Positions 24,116-34,440 of a stretch of 64,000 nt of DNA are shown one piece after another. The position numbers and the translations under genes are program-made. Each line of letters opens with the position of its first letter. Position 1 is the first letter of the stretch. The notes beneath the pieces were generated by a model. That model was not told the DNA's origin. It was given only the letters and a program-made list of their open reading frames with translations, and made no database searches. Where the stretch lies: positions 5,668,655 to 5,732,654 of the forward strand of contig NW_004624784.1 in the NCBI RefSeq assembly GCF_000247695.1. Reading direction: 5' to 3'. The stretch comes from Heterocephalus glaber. Lineage: Eukaryota; Chordata; Mammalia; Rodentia; Bathyergidae.

Positions 24116-24719
24116 TAATGCTTGTCTCTGGTGCCACCTTTCCTCTCTTCTCAGCAGCAGTAAGCAAAGATTTAAAAGTACATACCACAAAGTCTTGCAG
24201 AAAGCACAAATACAATACATTATTTTATAGATGAATATGGAGACAAATGATACCAACTTTAAAATGGTAATATATTGTTATCTAAAACAAAAGTGGATAT
24301 TTTTTGTGCAAGTTCTACAATGTGGCTGAGTACCATATCAGAACTATGAATTTCTGGAGGGAACATATGTATGACCTGAATTCATTTCTAAATAAACAAT
24401 GAGGAAATACCACAAAAATGTCAATATATGTGATACTTCTAGAATATATATGAGTTCTATGGCACTGCGTCACATAAAATTACTTCCTAACAATAACTCA
24501 GAATCATTTTGTTAAAAGGAATCTCCAGTTTTCCTGAGCAAGAATTTCACAAACTAGTAGGCAAGGAAGTCTCCTATATTGGCTACTTAAAGGAGGGCAG
24601 GACAGTCAGAAACTATTGTGTTAACTTACTAAACTCCTCTTTTGGTTAAGAAATAGAGCCACTCATTCATTCACAAATTCATGCAATGAATATAATAATT
24701 CAGTACCAAGTAGGTATGA

Positions 24720-25090
24720 GAATTATTTTACGAATAAACTGGTGCTAGAATACTAAGAGGGAATAGCATATAATTGCTATGATTAAAAGATATATAGGGT
24801 GCTATAGGAGCATGAATGGTATTTATGGAGAGTTAGAGGAGTTCCTGAGAGAAGTAATATTTGAAGGAAGACAAGAGTGTGGTGTGTTGAGGAGTCTTTT
24901 GATTTATTGAATTTCAACAATCATAATTATATACCTATAGAATTAGAAGGATTTTAACAAATAATAGTTCAATGCTCTCATTTTACTTTTTAAAAAACTG
25001 AGCCCTTTAATACATATGTCCTCCTTAACAAGAGCAAAGTGAGGTCATAGTTAAACACAGAACTGAACACTACTGTGTTGAATAAAAGCA
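24720..25090. mobile_element. Possible L2-like and MIR relics
   Basis: GAGAAGTAATATTTGAAGGA at 24850 resembles an ancient repeat block (GAGGTGACATTTGAGCTGA). At 24980-25080, AAAAAACTGAGCCC and GAGGTCATAGTTAAACACAG resemble antisense MIR. Both weak. Confidence 0.25.
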
Positions 25091-26354
25091 GCTGAGTGTA
25101 ATCCAGTTGTAACCATTCATCTTAGAAAACTCCTAATCTTTGTAGTGTGAAAGATGTTATCTGCTATAACAGGTAATATGATGAATACTTAGAGATCACC
25201 TCCAGCTGATTTTAATGATGTCTATATATTGTTAAAATCTGTACCTGCCTGTCCTTTGTACTTTATGGGTCTGACAAAGAACACTGAAGACAAAACTGTT
25301 TAACACATAAATGCAGTTAATTCATCAGTTCATCTAAGTCTTTCTTCTTTAAATCCAGCCTGTTCACGAAATTTTAACAAAACTGAGATGCAGGAGCGTT
25401 ATATAAAAGGATTCTTTTAAATCCCCTGCAGATGTTAGCTAAACTTTGAATGAAAGCTTTATCATTTAGAAGTTTTTAATCACTAAGTAACAAATTAACT
25501 ATGGTAAACAGTAGAAATAGAGTGTACTACAAAGCCAAAGCAAAGCTACAAGATGACTGAATACCATACCAGAACCAGAATTTCTGTATGAGTGTAATTC
25601 AAGAAATACGAAATGCCAATATATAAAACACTCTTTCTTTGCTGTCTGCATCCAAATGGCATACAAATCTTTTGCAGGATAGATTCCATGTTTCATGTCA
25701 AGCGATGGTAAGGATCTCTATAATCGTTACTAGGATTTTGCTTTGTAAAGTTCTACTTGAAATGGATATTGGACCACAGAGCTTTTTTTTTACATTTCTG
25801 GTATATTACTGGAAAACAAATATCTAACTATAAAATTTGCATTATTTTTGACAACTTTGAAAATAGAAGTATATCACTTAATGAAACAATTCACTATAAG
25901 ATTCCTTAAAATAGCATGTTCATTAATAATAAAAACCTGAACTTTTCAGGAACATGTATTACATAAAGGTGGACAAAATGCAGGACTTTTTGAATGTTTA
26001 TTGTAACAGGATTTGATCTCCAATTAAAAAAAATTTAGTATTTAAGTGTATAAAAATATCTTGTATTTATATATAAAATAGCTGGGTTGTAGGCATAGAT
26101 AATTATGTACAGGTTTTTTTTCCCCTTCACAAATATGTCACACATGACATATTCAAAAACTATGTAGTCATTACACAATTCTTTGCTGTATGCTCTGAGC
26201 TTTATATGTTGCTTAGCACTTCTGGCCACCGTTCACCAAATTACTGATAAAAACTCAATGCTCCACAAAACCCCAAAGTGCCCTCTTTAGATTTGTACTA
26301 CCTCGTTGGTAACCACTGGTATATAATGACCTAAGTATCTTGGTAAGTTTCAGT

Positions 26355-26450
26355 GCCTACATCACTGATGGCGAACCTTTTAGAGATTTCAATGATACAA
26401 AATGTCCACTGTGGCACACGTGCCATTGATTCTCCAACACTAACCTACAT
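26355..26450. mobile_element. 80-bp SPIN-like hAT MITE relic with 8-bp target duplication
   Basis: The left end CACTGATGGCGAACCTTTTA (26363 on) and the right block GTGGCACACGTGCCAT followed by GATTCTCCAACACTA match the two ends of SPIN (Space Invaders) hAT elements as I remember them (CAGTGATGGCGAACCT terminal repeat; CTGGCACACGTGCCA subterminal block). The ends are imperfect inverted repeats. Flanks GCCTACAT (26355-26362) and ACCTACAT (26443-26450) agree at 7 of 8 positions, the TSD length of hAT elements. Only about 80 bp remain. An older hAT family with similar ends is the alternative. Confidence 0.65.
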
Positions 26451-27552
26451 GCATACTATTATAGGTTCTTGCCTTAGGGGGAAGGAGGTATGCTGATCCC
26501 TGAGCTAAGGCTAAAGTTTCTTTGATATAAGGACTACCTTTAACTGAAAAACTTAGTATACTTGCAAACTAGAAGCTTCACCTAACACTATATATGTTTT
26601 AAAGAAGTAGTCAATAAAGTTATCTTTACACATACAGTAGAGAATTAAAGACAGTTGTACTGATAATTCTGCCTCTGCTCTTTATCCACCTCCCCTAAAA
26701 AATACTTTCCCCTGCATTTTCTAGGTAATCAAGGACAAACTGACAAGATAACCATTCTTTTATGCACACTATTGCCAAGATACACTGAAGCAAATAATGC
26801 AAAAGTCATTTATATATGACACTTAAATGTACTGTTACATTTTTATTTGGTAGAATATTTCCCTAATTAGACTTTGAGTAGGCATCTATTAAAAGCAGTT
26901 TACATTTCCTGATCAAACCAATGACTAAAGTGTATGTCTTTTGGATACTCTCGGAAAGAATACTGAATCTGAGAATTGGAAAGATAGATATTTTAATCAA
27001 TTTCACTTACTAGAATTAGGATATATAATTTCTTTTTGGCACTGAAAAACTTTCTTATGTCCAATAGATTTTATGTTTAATTAATACATACCCATTTAAT
27101 TTCTACACATTATTTAGCCTGTTTTTTCACTTCAGTTTTCACTAGTTAGCCAATAACCTAAAAGAAATTAACATTTCATTTTTAAAACAATCTTGATATG
27201 GTTATCTTTATATTTAATACTGGTATAAAAATTTACCTCATTCACACACAGAAATCACTTTGTAACAGAAAAACAGCAAATTTTTGTGCATAATTGAACA
27301 TTTTCAGTATTGTGACTTAGCTGTTCCTACAAATTTTTGACAATATGTGGAACCTGCAAGTTTGTGTACTATGTGATATTCACTTTTGAATCAGTTTTAA
27401 ACATAAGTCATATTTTCTATTATTAAACAGAGAATTCTAGTGCTGATAAACAACCCCCATGCATAAAAATACATGATCTGGAAAACTCTCCATAGTACAG
27501 TAGTATAAAATTCTGACACATACTAAATGTATATACAGAGCTTTGCACTTAC

Positions 27553-27635
27553 CTGGTACTAGGCTGTTTTTGGAGGGCTTTATCCAGGATAAGAGATGGA
27601 GCACTCCTCCTCCTTTCTGCTAGTGTTTTCATTTT
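27553..27635 (-). CDS. ARHGAP20: ARHGAP20 coding exon 2
   Basis: On the minus strand, a T-rich tract ending CTCAATAG precedes an 83-bp exon, which ends ACCAG|GTAAGT. Continuing the phase from exon 1, it reads KMKTLAERRSAPS, then LILDKALQKQPSTR with the last codon split (phase 2). This is the segment that follows the Ser-rich N-terminus in ARHGAP20 and precedes the PH domain. The spliced product therefore begins with about 62 residues of ARHGAP20. As I recall the human sequence, it has RRR where this copy has RR, and a few substitutions near the end (KQPST for KRPTT); this needs an alignment. Codon 2 of the exon is ATG with A at -3, so a transcript starting in intron 1 could initiate here and lack exon 1 residues. 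Intron 1 upstream is 14.6 kb. Confidence 0.9.
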
Positions 27636-27879
27636 CTATTGAGAAAAAAAAAAATCAAAATGAAGACCACATGGCTTGTAAGAGAAGCAAATGCTGATTT
27701 TTCAATTCAATAAGTTTTGTTATTGCCTATCAAGGAGATTATAATTTAATTATGGCTATAACACTACACTATATAAAACAGGATAATAAATGTTAAAAAG
27801 AGGCATAGCTAGTGCTTTTTATGATCACAGAATAAAGAGATTAAAGGTTGACTACAGAAAAAAGCACCATCATAACCAT

Positions 27880-28020
27880 TACTACTGCTTACAATGTGTC
27901 AGGTTCTAGAATGAAAGGTGGACATCAATTATCTTGTTCATATCCACAAATATCATTAGGGTAGGTACAGTACTACTATCTTTATTTCACAGGCAGGATA
28001 GTCCCAAACTGAGCTTCAAA
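27880..28020 (-). mobile_element. MIR SINE relic
   Basis: TACAATGTGTCAGGTTCTAG, GGTAGGTACAGTACTACTAT and TATTTCACAGGCAGGATAG match the antisense MIR series (CTATGTGCCAGGCACT, then GGTACTATTATTATCCCC). Confidence 0.55.
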
Positions 28021-28922
28021 GAAAGAAAACTTAGGTCAAGTACAGGGGAGCCAGTTAAAGCAAAATCAACGGTGACGAGATTCTTACATAAACATATAAC
28101 TTTTAAATTTTGTTTTAAATTTAAATACCCATTTTGTAATTATTCAAAAAAGATATTTTCTGTAATTTAAAAAATCTTTTTCTTCTCTTTTAGGTGATAT
28201 ATAAATGTAAGATAAACTAGATACTTCAGATATTTTGTTTCCAATGTCCTAAACTTTACGGTAAATGAGGTTTTATTCAACTTGAATCATCCAGATAATT
28301 ATTCTCTAAATTCAATCTTACATATCTAACAGCACTAGATATAGCCAGAGGGCCTACTTCGAGACAGACAGTAAAATTAACAATATAGTCACAATCACAA
28401 ATAGTCATGAATGAAGTTCAAAGCCATTCTTCCCTATCTTACCCTATCCTATGAGACTCAGAGGTCTCACCCATTGCCTAAGGGTCCAGGCCAGCCATGC
28501 TTCGGAAGTGAATGTTGCTCTAATAGGAACCATATAAAACTAACTAGCAGGCTCAGTGTCAGCATCCCATTACATGATTCACAAAGGGACTGTTTCTTAT
28601 CTAGTAGAATAAAAGATAGATCCTAGAATAGGACTCAATGAAGAATCATCCAGTGGGACAGAGATGCTGTACACTTCCATGGCACAATTCTTACCTCACG
28701 AATTCATCAGGTTCCCAGGATCTCTCCCAAATGATTGCTGTCAGTACTATTTTGGCCTCAGTTAGTGTTCTTCTCAATGATCCTTTGGCTTACATGTCCA
28801 CAAATCTTACTATATCCCCATATCTCTCAGCAGCAAAGATAATTATATAAAATAAGTATATAAAACATTAACAAAGGACAGAAAACAAATGGGTTAAGAA
28901 AGAGACTATCAAAAACTTTAAT

Positions 28923-29011
28923 TGGGGGCCGGGGATTTAGCTCAGTGGTTCCGTTGCTTGCCTTGCAAGCGGCAAGGACCCGAGTTCAATCCCTGGTACC
29001 AAAAAAAAAAA
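28923..29011 (+). mobile_element. ID SINE, young
   Basis: GGGGATTTAGCTCAGTGGTT, then CTTGCCTTGCAAGCGGCAAG, GAGTTCAATCCCTGGTACC and an A tail. Target duplicates AAAAACTTTAAT at 28911-28922 and 29012-29023 are identical. Confidence 0.95.
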
Positions 29012-30079
29012 AAAAACTTTAATCGGGGGTACTAACTATGAACCAGCTTTAGGCCCCAAGTTACTTGTACAAAATTTTTTTGCATGTGTATTTGGTGCTT
29101 TCCTTACAGAGAAATAGTCACAGTTGCTGTCAGATTCCCCAAAGAATATAACCCCTCTCAAAAATAATGATTTCAATAACCTAGTTTATATACTATGCTT
29201 TTCCAGCTTCATCTCACTGTTTTCATAAAGCACATCCCTTAGCAACATAACCTTCAGGAATCTAACATACTGAGGCTGGTATGATTACAGAGGTTGTTGG
29301 GGAAAGGAAATCTGGGAGAGAATATTTACACTGCAAGGTATGGCATTATCCACGTGAAGACCCTCAACACTGGAAGACTGAATTGATTTTAGCAAGATGG
29401 GAGGCAGTTTGTTCATATGTACCAAGCTATCTTCCAGATTTATGCAGGATTCTGTTTCATGTTCCGGCCTGGGCTTGATTCCTACTCCTTATTGTTATTC
29501 CTTTTGTTTAGGAACCACTTATTTCTTTAAAATTTGAAAGGGGGCCAAATTCTGTTAGCTTTACTTCAGCCCCTTACCCTCCATTTTGACCTTGAAGGTC
29601 TGTCTAATCTATCTTGTGGGGGCCATTCCTGGACCTATCTGAGCAGCTTTATGTATGCTTCCCCTAAATCTCTGATAACATTGTCAGTAAGGCCAAGACA
29701 CTAAATGACATCTTCATTAACACATGATTTCAAATGCTGGAATACTTGGCATTCAGGTTTACAAAAAATTGAGAAAGGGCTCAAAGGACGGCTATACAAT
29801 GATTAAATCTGAGAAAAGCAAAGCCTGTGGGAAAAAGTTAAAACGACGTGAGATTCTTCATTGGAAACAATAATAATTTTTAAATTAATGCAACATTATC
29901 GCATAGAAGAAAGTATGCATCTTCCAAGGAAGATGAAACAAAAAAATGGGCAGAACTGCAGAATGAGAATCTAAGTTGATCTTGGGTCTTGGAGAATTTA
30001 CAAAAGCTGCAAACTACATGGTTAACATGTAATCTGATGATAGTGTAAAAGTTAATTATCAATCAGTCATGCTGGAATA

Positions 30080-30644
30080 CATGGGTACATGAAAAAGAAT
30101 AAAGTTGGGCTTCTAAATCATAGTATATAAAAATTGTTTAAAATTGATTAAAGTCCTAAAGGTAAGAGCTAAAACCATGAAAATCTGAACAAAAAACCAT
30201 AGGCAAAAATTCATCAGGTAATCAGTGGTTTTCTAGATATGATACCCAAAGTACAAACAACAAATGATAAAAACAGACAAACTGGATATTCTTGAGATTT
30301 GAAACTCCCATACTTCAAAGGCAACCATTAAGAAAGTGAAGAGACAACCCTCAAAATGGAGAAAACTTTAACAAATTATCTATCTACTAAGTGACTTAGA
30401 TTATGTAAGGAAATATTACCACTATATATGGTATATTATCCAACAAAACACAAGCAAGGATCTAAATATAGGCAGTTCTCCACAGATACACAAACAACCT
30501 TAAGCACATGAAAATTGTTCAACATCATTAGCCACAAAGAAATGTAGGTAAAAACTACAATGAGATACCACTTCATACACATTAGAATGATTATAATAAA
30601 AAAGATAAATAGAAACCATAGGCACAGGCAAAAACTTCCTGAGT
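30080..30644 (+). mobile_element. Old L1M ORF2 3' region, left part
   Basis: GTAAGAGCTAAAACCATGAA, ACAACAAATGATAAAAACAG, TTGTTCAACATCATTAGCCA and ACAATGAGATACCACTTCAT are L1M ORF2 C-terminal text. It continues after 32310, beyond the nested younger L1. Confidence 0.75.
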
Positions 30645-30970
30645 AGGATTACAGGAAGTAACAGCAAGAATCAACAAATGGTACTATATCAAATATAAAA
30701 GTTTTGCACAGCAGGAGAAACAAACGAAGTTAAGAAACAGCTTATAGGAGAAAATCTTTACCAGCTACTCTTCTGGCAGAGGATTTATATCTAGAATACA
30801 TAAAGAACTAAAAAATACTCTTAAAAATCAAATCAAAATCAAAATCAATCAATAGATAAGCAAAAGAATTGGACACTTCACAAAAGAAGACATACAAATG
30901 GCCAGTAAGTATATGAAAAATGCTCATCATCTTTAACCATTAGGGAAATGCAAATCAAAACTACACTGAG

Positions 30971-31056
30971 GGGCCGGGGATTTAGGTCAGTGGTTCTGCC
31001 GCCTGCTTCACAACCCTGGTACCAAAAAAAGCCAAACCAAACAAACAAACAACCAA
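30971..31056 (+). mobile_element. ID SINE with internal deletion
   Basis: GGGCCGGGGATTTAGGTCAG runs to CGCCTGCTTCA, then jumps to CAACCCTGGTACC and a CAAAC-rich A tail, losing about 25 nt of the tRNA-like middle. Target duplicates AAAACTACACTGAG at 30957-30970 and 31057-31070 are identical. Confidence 0.92.
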
Positions 31057-31428
31057 AAAACTACACTGAGATTCCATCTCATCCTATTCAGAATGGCTAT
31101 CATTAAGAATACAGAAAATAAATCCTGGTGAGGATGAAGGGAAAATGGAATCCCCCTACACTGTTCGTGGGAATGTAAATTAACCACTATGGATATCAGT
31201 ATGGATGTTCCCCCCCCCCAAAAGACAACCCTCCTAAAAATATAGCTACCTTTTGATCCAGTTATCCCATTCCTTGGTATGTATCCAAAGCAATTAAAGT
31301 CAGCATACTACAGGGATACTTGTATACCCATGTTTAATGGGGTAATGTGGCACAATTCACAATACCCAAGATATGGTAACAGTCTAGGTGCCCATCAATA
31401 GATGACTAAAGAAAATGTAATATATATA

Positions 31429-31528
31429 NNNNNNNNNNNNNNNNNNNNNNNNNNNNNNNNNNNNNNNNNNNNNNNNNNNNNNNNNNNNNNNNNNNNNNNN
31501 NNNNNNNNNNNNNNNNNNNNNNNNNNNN
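31429..31528. other. Assembly gap of 100 N
   Basis: Exactly 100 N, flanked by TATATATA on the left and ATACATATATGG on the right, inside the nested L1. It looks like a fixed-size placeholder over an AT/TATG-type microsatellite; the true length is unknown. Confidence 0.95.
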
Positions 31529-31762
31529 ATACATATATGGGCATACACATATAAAATATAAAATATATAACTTATACACATACACATAATGAAACATTAT
31601 TTAGCCACAACAACAAAATTGTAATTTGCAAGAAAATGGATGGATCTGGAGACCACAAGGTTAAGTAAAATAAGTCAGATTCACAAAGACAAATATCACA
31701 TGCTCGCTCTAAAACATACTACGGCTGAAAACTATGGTGAATGTTTAAATTTTTAAAAATAT

Positions 31763-32150
31763 CAATTATAATAAAAGGCACACCGACATTAATCCCCTTC
31801 AAAATATTCTCCCTCATATCAAATACTTGTCCTATTTTCTGAAGCAGTTCTGGAAGTCCTCTTTCCAACTATCTTTAGTTATGCTCTTGTGGCTGCCTTG
31901 ATGTCCAGAAGTCATACAGTGCCATATCTAGTGAATAAGGTGGATGAGGATACTCTGTAATGTTTTTATGAACCTGCTTTCCACTGAATGTTGCTCAGTA
32001 GTATCATTCACCATTTCTGATCACACATAATAAAAGAGGACTTCCAGAACTGCTTCAGAAAGAAGCAAGAATGATGGCGTAAGTATGTTTGTAGTGAGGG
32101 GAGGTACTTTGAAGGACATTAATGGCAATATGTCTTTTACTGTAATATGA
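31763..32150. mobile_element. Mariner-type transposon relic with inverted 3' halves
   Basis: On the minus strand 32030-31870 carries text like the mariner transposase HPPYS motif region (about 31940-31900), then GACTTCCAGAACTGCTTCAG and AATATTTTGAAGGGGATTAA. On the plus strand at 32038-32135 the same block GACTTCCAGAACTGCTTCAG recurs, followed by GAGGGGAGGTACTTTGAAGG and TTAATGGCAATATGTCTTTT, the typical mariner C-terminus and end. Two copies of the 3' end thus face away from each other around about 165 bp. It interrupts an L1 3' UTR. No intact transposase. Confidence 0.7.
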
Positions 32151-32310
32151 GAAAAATATACATATTGAATTCCCCAAAATGTGAAACTAGGATGGAGGAA
32201 AGGGCAAAGGTGGGTAATATGGGGTGAAAATGGTCAAAGTATGTTACATGCATGTAAAAATCTGCCAAAATTAAACCCATCAATCTAAACAATTTTTTAA
32301 AGTGAAAAAA

Positions 32311-33000
32311 AGAATTTACTGGTGAAGGAGTAAAGAAATTTGATTTTTATACATGATGATGGGAATGTAGAATGGTGTAGTTTTACTGTGGAAAAATAGT
32401 TTGGCAGTTCTTCAAATAGATAAACTTAAGAGTTATCATATATATAATCCTGCAATTTCACTCCTTGATATGTACCCAAGAGAAATGAAATCATATGTCC
32501 ATACAATGATCTGTACAATTGTTTATAGCAGCATTATTCACAATAGTTGAAAAGTGGAAACAACCCCAATGACTGTCACCTGAAGATGGATAAACAAAAT
32601 GTGGTATATTTATACAATGAAATATTACTCTGCAGTAAAAGAAATGAAATACGGATACATTGTAGAACTCCAATGAACCTTGAAGTTAACATAATAATTT
32701 AGAGAAAATAGTTATAAAAGACCATATAGTACAGGATCCCATTTATATAAAGTGTTCAGAATGAATCTATACAGTCAATGTAGATGTATTTGCCTAGGGT
32801 TTGGGGATAAGGGGGGATTGAGGGATGATTACTGAGAGGTACGGTGTTCCTTTCTGAAGTAATACTCTAAACTTGTGATGGATGCACAATTCTACAACTA
32901 TTCTAAAAGTCACTAAACTGTACACTTTACATATGTAAATTATATGGTACATAAATTATATTTGTTATAAATGAAACTATCTATTTAAATAGATATTACT
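32311..33000 (+). mobile_element. Old L1M, right part after the nested L1
   Basis: GATGGGAATGTAGAATGGTG, ATAGTTTGGCAGTTCTTCAA, TTATAGCAGCATTATTCACA, AAATGTGGTATATTTATACA and CAATGTAGATGTATTTGCCT-like 3' UTR text. It is the continuation of 30080-30644. Confidence 0.75.
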
Positions 33001-34259
33001 GGGCTCTATCCCAGTAAACTGGTTCACAGTCAGAAGCCACAATTTATTTCTTTCTTACAATAATCATCTGAAGTATAATATATGAAATGAACAATTATTT
33101 GATTTTTGTCTAATATATTTTTATTCAAAATTTCTCAATTATTCTTCATCTGAATTCCTCAGAGACCTGAGGAAGTTGCCCACCTGCCATTTGCTACCAT
33201 TCCTCCTCTACTTCCACTGTGGCCAGCCTAGGGTCTTCATACAGTAAATTCCTGACAGTTGTATATTACACGAACAAATTAACATCAACTGTATATGAGA
33301 TTTTAAGGTGATAACACAGGAGTGCCTATGTAAGAAAATAGTCATAATGAGGTAACTTAAAAAAATGTTCTGAATTTTTGAAAATACTTTTTACATAAAA
33401 ACCTGCATACAGACTCTCATTACAATTTTATCTTCCTTTCAATCAAGAAATATAGCACAATTTTTGAAACCTCTAAATCACTCTCAACCTGGTCATTCTT
33501 AGTTCTTGTAGTAATTAAAAAAATAAAGGATATCAAAAGAAAGAAATAAGATGAAAGATTTAAGTCAGAGGTTAACTGCATTTTTACATGCTTTGTTTAG
33601 AAACAAAATCCAAACATTTCAATCAATTTTACATGAAATGATGCTGGAATCACTTTCAAGCATTTAAAATAAATAAGCATAGCATTAAAACAAAGGCTTT
33701 GAGGAAAGCTTTTTTAAAACTCTAAATTTTTAAGGCTAGGAAAATATTTAGTCAAACTACAAATTAGCTTGCTCAAATTTGACTATTAATTCTTTGTGGC
33801 TAGTCTGTGTAATTTAGTGAGCAATAATCTATTTCTTTCTTGCCTTCCCTGCATGCCAGCAGAATTTATATGTGGAGACCTACCCAGCCATTGAACAATT
33901 ATAGTTCAAAGATACCGGCTCCGAGGGAAGAATTATTTTTAACCTTGCACCTTGTTTCTGGATTCTATTATCACAACAAGATTTTGACCACTGGGTAATC
34001 TGAAACTTGCCACTATTGTCAGTTTGGCCCGTGATAAGTATAATCTTCTGCTTACTTATAAATCATACCACCCAGAATCAATTTGAACATTTAACTAAAC
34101 AATGTTATCACAGTATTGCCTACTGTAAAGGAATCTAAATTCCTGAGTTTAAGAAAGAAATGATTTTCTTTTTGGCTCTTTCCTCTTTCCATAAGACAAT
34201 TACTACTATGAGAGTAACAATAAATATACAAGATCTACATAATGAAAAAGAAAGCGTGC

Positions 34260-34440
34260 TGGGCTAGCAGACACTGGGCCTTAATACTGGGCCCTAGTTC
34301 TACCATGTTACTTCTCAGATTCTCTCTAAAATGCACATAACATCTGCCCTACCCATCACAAAGAATCAAATAAAAGTGTACTTTGAAATGAAAAGCACTG
34401 TGATAATGTAACATACACTGTAGTAATCTTTAAAGTACTT
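34260..34440 (+). mobile_element. MIR SINE relic
   Basis: GGGCCCTAGTTCTACCATGT, TACTTCTCAGATTCTCTCTA and GAATCAAATAAAAGTGTACT follow the sense MIR layout. Confidence 0.45.

Larger units (their letters stand above)
1..27552 (-). other. ARHGAP20: ARHGAP20 intron 2 (partial)
   Basis: Inferred as intron because exon 2 ends with a strong donor and the protein must continue. I looked on the minus strand for the next ARHGAP20 segment (start of the PH domain) and did not find it, so it probably lies beyond the left edge. Stretches with nothing I can name: 2.66-3.80, 4.83-6.29, 7.27-9.20, 10.20-10.76, 10.89-11.74, 13.33-14.05, 14.62-17.22, 18.94-19.55, 22.99-23.50, 25.10-26.35 and 26.46-27.55 kb. Confidence 0.6.
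30645..32310 (+). mobile_element. Younger L1 3' end nested in the old L1M
   Basis: It reads from ATCAACAAATGGTACTATAT and AAAAGTTTTGCACAGCAGGA, through CATCATCTTTAACCATTAGG, ATGCAAATCAAAACTACACT and TTTTGATCCAGTTATCCCAT, to the L1 3' UTR (GGTAATATGGGGTGAAAATG; TTACATGCATGTAAAAA). It carries an ID (30971-31056), the gap at 31429 and a mariner relic at 31763-32150. No clear TSD found. Confidence 0.7.

Noticed and set aside
28923..29000. ID units considered as tRNA-Ala genes
   Set aside because: A- and B-box text is present, but the copies have A tails and TSDs, and the body is the diverged ID consensus rather than a functional tRNA.
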